Below are positions 61,684 to 64,000 of a DNA stretch of 64,000 bases, piece after piece. Where the stretch lies: positions 1 to 64,000 of the forward strand of contig NZ_BNAW01000022.1 of the NCBI RefSeq assembly GCF_014654205.1, in the 5' to 3' direction. Position numbers and translations under genes: made by a program. The stretch is from Amycolatopsis bullii. Lineage in GTDB: Bacteria; Actinomycetota; Actinomycetes; Mycobacteriales; Pseudonocardiaceae. Every line of letters starts with the position of its first letter. The stretch's first letter is position 1. The notes beneath the pieces are model-generated. The model worked only from the letters and a program-made list of their open reading frames with translations, was not told the origin of the DNA and ran no database searches.

Positions 61684-61829
61684 CCACGACTAGCTGGGTA
61701 TGAGCGCCGAGGTGAGCCGGCTGTCCACATTCCCGGCCGGGTGTGGACAACCGGTCCGCACATCCCACGAACCGCAGCTTTCGTCGGTATCCGCCGATAA
61801 GCTGGACAAGGGCACGCCCCCTAGGGAGG

Positions 61830-62205
61830 GCGGGGGCTGCGTACCGCGAGGTCGGTGGCTTGCCTCTGCGTTGTGCGGCGAGCTGCTCGTCGCGCCAACC
61901 ACTGCACGTACTGCGTCGTCGCGCACGGCGCCATCCTGCGCATCCGCGCCAAGGACCCCGAGCTGGCCGATCGCGTGTTGAGCAACCTGTGGCAAGTCGA
62001 GCTGGCGAGCGCGGCCGCGCGATCATCGAGCTGGCCCTCGCGCGCTCGCCCAACTCAAGCCGCGCGCAACGCCGGCCTCACCGAGGACGAGATCTGGGAC
62101 GTCGGCGCGATCACGGCGTTGTTCGCGATGTCGAACCGGCTCGCTCACCTGACCGCGCTCCGCCCGAACCCGGAGTTCTTCCTGCTCGGCCGGACGCCCC
62201 GCTAG
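61830..62205 (+). pseudogene. Broken AhpD/carboxymuconolactone-decarboxylase-type gene
   Basis: Adjacent pieces of one protein fall in different frames: AYREVGGLPLR (~61837-61869), GELLVAP (~61877-61900), NHCTYCVVAHGAI...LSNLWQVELA with the CxxC redox pair (~61897-62007), RAIIELALARSP (62016-62051) and NAGLTEDEIWDVGAITALFAMSNRLAHLT to the stop at 62205. At least four shifts are needed, so the gene is a pseudogene or the sequence here has errors. No intact N-terminal domain was found. Confidence 0.7.
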
Positions 62206-63131
62206 AACTCCAGGCGCCAGGTCTCGTCGGTGAGCTTCGGCCCCCAGTCGTCGAAGTCCTTCTCGCCGACGAGCTCGAACCCGGCCGCCCGGTAGATCGA
62301 CCGCGCGGCATCGAGGATCGACACCGTCGACAGCTCCATCGCGCGGTAGCCGTGCGCCCGGGCGAACGTCACGCACTCGGTCACCAGCCGCTTGCCGACG
62401 CCGTGGCCGCGGGCCGACGGCTCGAGCAGCAGCAGCCGGAGCTTCGCGGTGTCCGCGTCCGGCCCGCGGCCGCAGCCGATGCTGCCCACCCGCTCGCCGT
62501 CGAGCTCGGCGATCCAGAACGCCTGCCGCGGGTTGTCGCTGTTGTCCAGGAAGTCCGCGGCGAGCCGGGCGACGAGCGCCTCGAAGGGGGCGCCGAAGCC
62601 GTACTCGCGGGCGTACAACGCGCCGTGTCGTTCCACCACCCAACCGAGGTCACCCGGTCGTGGCGGGCGGAGCACGAGGGCCGGGTCGCGACGGCGGTCG
62701 CCGACGAGGTCGCCGATCGTGCGCATCGCGGCCAGCAGGCGCTGCTGGTCTTCGTCGGCGAAGCGGCGCAAGAGCCCGCCGATCTGGTCGGTGGAACGGC
62801 GGTTCAGCACCGCGAACGCGTCCCGGCCCGCCGCGGTCGGGCGCACGAGCTGTCGGCGGGCGTCCTCGTCGGACCGTTCGCGCACGATCAGCCCGCGGGA
62901 CTCGAGACGCGCGAGCAGCCTGCTGGCGTAACCGGCGTCGAGGTCGAGGCGCTTCCGCAGGTCGGTCACCGGAAGCGGGTCCTGGTGGGCGAGTTCGAAG
63001 AGGACCCGGGCTTCGGGCAGCGAGTACTCGGCGTCCGCCGGACCTTCGTCGAGCACGCCGATGACCCCGGTGTAGAGCCGGTTGAAGGCGCGGACCGCGG
63101 CGACCCGGTCGGCCAGCTGAGCGTCATTCAT
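62202..63131 (-). CDS. Fused MarR regulator and GNAT acetyltransferase
   Basis: A 309-residue protein. The MarR part is at ~1-140 (VRAFNRLYTGVIGVLDEGPADAEYSLPEARVLFELAHQDPLPVTDLRKRLDLDAGYASRLLARLESRGLI). The GNAT part is at ~150-309, with RGHGVGKRLV for CoA binding. This fusion family is widespread, and the acetyltransferase may modify a small molecule or protein sensed by the regulator. ATG 63131 gives a typical start; an upstream open frame begins at 63164. A 12-base palindrome lies ahead of it. Confidence 0.85.
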   Translation of the reverse strand: MNDAQLADRVAAVRAFNRLYTGVIGVLDEGPADAEYSLPEARVLFELAHQDPLPVTDLRKRLDLDAGYASRLLARLESRGLIVRERSDEDARRQLVRPTAAGRDAFAVLNRRSTDQIGGLLRRFADEDQQRLLAAMRTIGDLVGDRRRDPALVLRPPRPGDLGWVVERHGALYAREYGFGAPFEALVARLAADFLDNSDNPRQAFWIAELDGERVGSIGCGRGPDADTAKLRLLLLEPSARGHGVGKRLVTECVTFARAHGYRAMELSTVSILDAARSIYRAAGFELVGEKDFDDWGPKLTDETWRLEF

Positions 63132-63147
63132 TGACCACCTCAACAAG

Positions 63148-63159
63148 TTCGTTGACGAA
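63148..63159. promoter_or_regulatory. Palindrome ahead of the MarR-GNAT gene
   Basis: TTCGT-TG-ACGAA, about 17 bases before the ATG at 63131, in a TTGAC-rich region. A candidate self-operator. Confidence 0.4.
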
Positions 63160-63216
63160 GTCAAAGATTACTGCAGAAGGCTCCCGCGGCAAGGGAAATA
63201 CCGGGAAAATGGGAAA

Positions 63217-63259
63217 CCCCGCGATGCTGCCAGGTCGGGGGTCCGCCAGCATCACGGGG
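63217..63259 (-). terminator. Hairpin after the small 63356 ORF
   Basis: 13-bp arms with one mismatch (63217-63229 and 63247-63259), ~97 bases beyond the 63356 ORF, followed by several T runs on the minus strand. Confidence 0.5.
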
Positions 63260-63355
63260 TCGTACTGGGTATCGACGCCTCTCCGGGCGGCGTTACACCA
63301 TGAGCACGATGTGGCCTAGGTCACTCGAATGGGCGACCGCCACGGGGTGAAGAGA

Positions 63356-63517
63356 TCAGCGCATGTAGCCGGAGCGGGCCTGCGCGATCGCGATGAGTTC
63401 CTGACGGACCGTCGCGGTGGCGGCGGTGTCGATCGCCCGGTTCAGCGCCCGGCGAGTGCGAGCCTCGGCGCGACGGGCACGGAGCTTGGCGGCGATGTTG
63501 TTCATCGGTTTCTGCAT
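63356..63517 (-). CDS. Small basic protein, 53 residues
   Basis: An intact 53-codon minus-strand frame, MQKPMNNIAAKLRARRAEAR to ARSGYMR, rich in Arg and Ala and mostly helical by eye. AAGGGG directly precedes the first ATG; a second ATG is at 63505. An AT-rich promoter-like region lies upstream (63541-63575) and a hairpin lies downstream. Family unrecognised; similar short Arg/Ala-rich proteins are annotated in actinomycetes. Moderate evidence that it is real. Confidence 0.55.
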   Translation of the reverse strand: MQKPMNNIAAKLRARRAEARTRRALNRAIDTAATATVRQELIAIAQARSGYMR

Positions 63518-63765
63518 CCCCTTCGAGGGTCTTGGTGGCTTGTAGGTCTAGTATGCACCTTTTTTCACAAGGACGCCAATGAATATCCGGTGATCTGGCG
63601 CACTGGCCGATGAATCATCGGCAAACTTGGGTATGGGCCGGAGAGATCCGGGGTGTCGGCGGTCACGGCGAAGCAACCCGCTAGCGACATCTAAGGTTAT
63701 CTAGCAGAAAAACTATAAACACTTAGCGACGCTCATAGACCGCGAGACAGCCGGAAAAGCCCAGG
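63518..63765. promoter_or_regulatory. AT-rich intergenic stretch
   Basis: Roughly 250 bases with lower GC than elsewhere. It contains the palindrome CCGATGA-A-TCATCGG (63607-63621), and two copies of TAGCGAC (63682 and 63724) near ACTATAAAC. Promoters for the small gene at 63517 probably lie in 63541-63575. No gene or ncRNA recognised. Confidence 0.4.
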
Positions 63766-64000
63766 TCAGTCGCGGCCGAGCAGGTAGTGGCCGAAGTGCG
63801 GCACGGTGAAGGCGATCTGTCCCCGCTCGGCGGAGTACACGAGGCCCTTCTTCATGAGGCTGTCGCGCGCCGGCGACAACGACGACGGCTTGCGCCCGAG
63901 GAACACGGCGACGTCGGCGGTGCCGGCGGGCTCGTCCCGGCCCTGCGTCAGCGACGCCATCGCCTGCAGGTACTCCCGCTCGGCCGGCGTCGCGCGTTCG
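63766..64000 (-). CDS. Partial ATPase-like gene, C-terminal winged-helix end
   Basis: The last 77 codons of a gene that continues beyond the window. It ends ...AIFLGRK-like: VAVFLGRKPSSLSPARDSLMKKGLVYSAERGQIAFTVPHFGHYLLGRD, and upstream EREYLQAMAS. This is the winged-helix tail typical of AAA-type ATPases (Orc1/Cdc6-like or predicted ATP-binding proteins of actinomycetes). The ATPase core is outside the window. Confidence 0.6.
   Translation of the reverse strand, partial: ERATPAEREYLQAMASLTQGRDEPAGTADVAVFLGRKPSSLSPARDSLMKKGLVYSAERGQIAFTVPHFGHYLLGRD

Noticed and set aside
63131..63613. Short plus-strand ORFs in the last 900 bases
   Set aside because: They lie across the hairpin and promoter regions and have no conserved motifs; the minus-strand 53-codon frame is better supported.
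63682..63730. Repeated TAGCGAC as an attachment site
   Set aside because: Seven-base matches are expected by chance in 250 bases of intergenic DNA, and there is no integrase or tRNA nearby.

Overview
This is a GC-rich window with GTG and TTG starts, many leaderless-looking promoters and dense overlapping gene pairs. That points to an actinomycete, most likely Pseudonocardiaceae and Amycolatopsis-like (inference from family content: DUF3558 lipoprotein, PPE/WXG-type proteins, DUF5318, PadR-ino1, GTP-dependent PEP carboxykinase, F420-type oxidoreductases). The order ino1 - padR - DUF5318 gene - class A PBP - GT87 membrane protein - rpsF - ssb - rpsR - rplI matches the block known from Mycobacterium tuberculosis (Rv0046c to Rv0056), which lies near oriC there. 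Here the block is interrupted by secreted paralogs, an endonuclease IV gene and a ROK/oxidoreductase pair, and the PBP gene is duplicated.

Layout. 1-2085: minus-strand trio of WXG-like protein, DUF3558 lipoprotein and Gly/Pro-rich PPE-like protein (cut by the window edge). 2227-3845: rpsF-ssb-rpsR-rplI operon. 3961-6765: three related exported proteins with a C-terminal membrane anchor. 6880-11442: endonuclease IV, GT87 mannosyltransferase-like protein, ROK regulator and divergent Gfo/Idh/MocA oxidoreductase. 11518-19050: two tandem class A PBPs, DUF5318 protein, PadR regulator and inositol-3-phosphate synthase. 19142-28640: ECF sigma/anti-sigma pair, HAD phosphatase, MarR-MFS pair, PhoX phosphatase with a PHO-box-like element, SdrD-B surface protein coupled to an SDR, and an MTA/SAH deaminase-like amidohydrolase.

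28664-43874: two NarL/DesK-type two-component systems, a MacB/FtsX-type exporter, trmB, two tandem ABC-2 exporters, a TetR-SDR pair, and a DUF559-type nuclease gene bracketed by palindromic repeats. 44003-50461: a cluster with two bacterial dynamin-like GTPases, a short GrpE-like protein, unknown proteins, a YqeB-like/TetR pair and a protein with Ca-binding-type Asp repeats. 50811-56348: pckG behind a structured leader, two LLM oxidoreductases, and an ABC ATPase with its membrane partner. 56380-57227: an EndoU-type RNase domain protein facing an XRE regulator. 57342-61683: secreted S33 peptidase, DUF3311/SSS symporter pair and a ceramidase-like protein. 61684-64000: a broken AhpD/CMD gene, a MarR-GNAT fusion, a 53-residue ORF and the 3' end of an ATPase-like gene.

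The strongest candidates for something undescribed are the EndoU protein with its extra helical domain, the dynamin/GrpE-like cluster, the exported paralogs with a shared C-terminal anchor, and the palindrome-bracketed nuclease gene. No rRNA, tRNA, CRISPR array or intact insertion sequence was seen.
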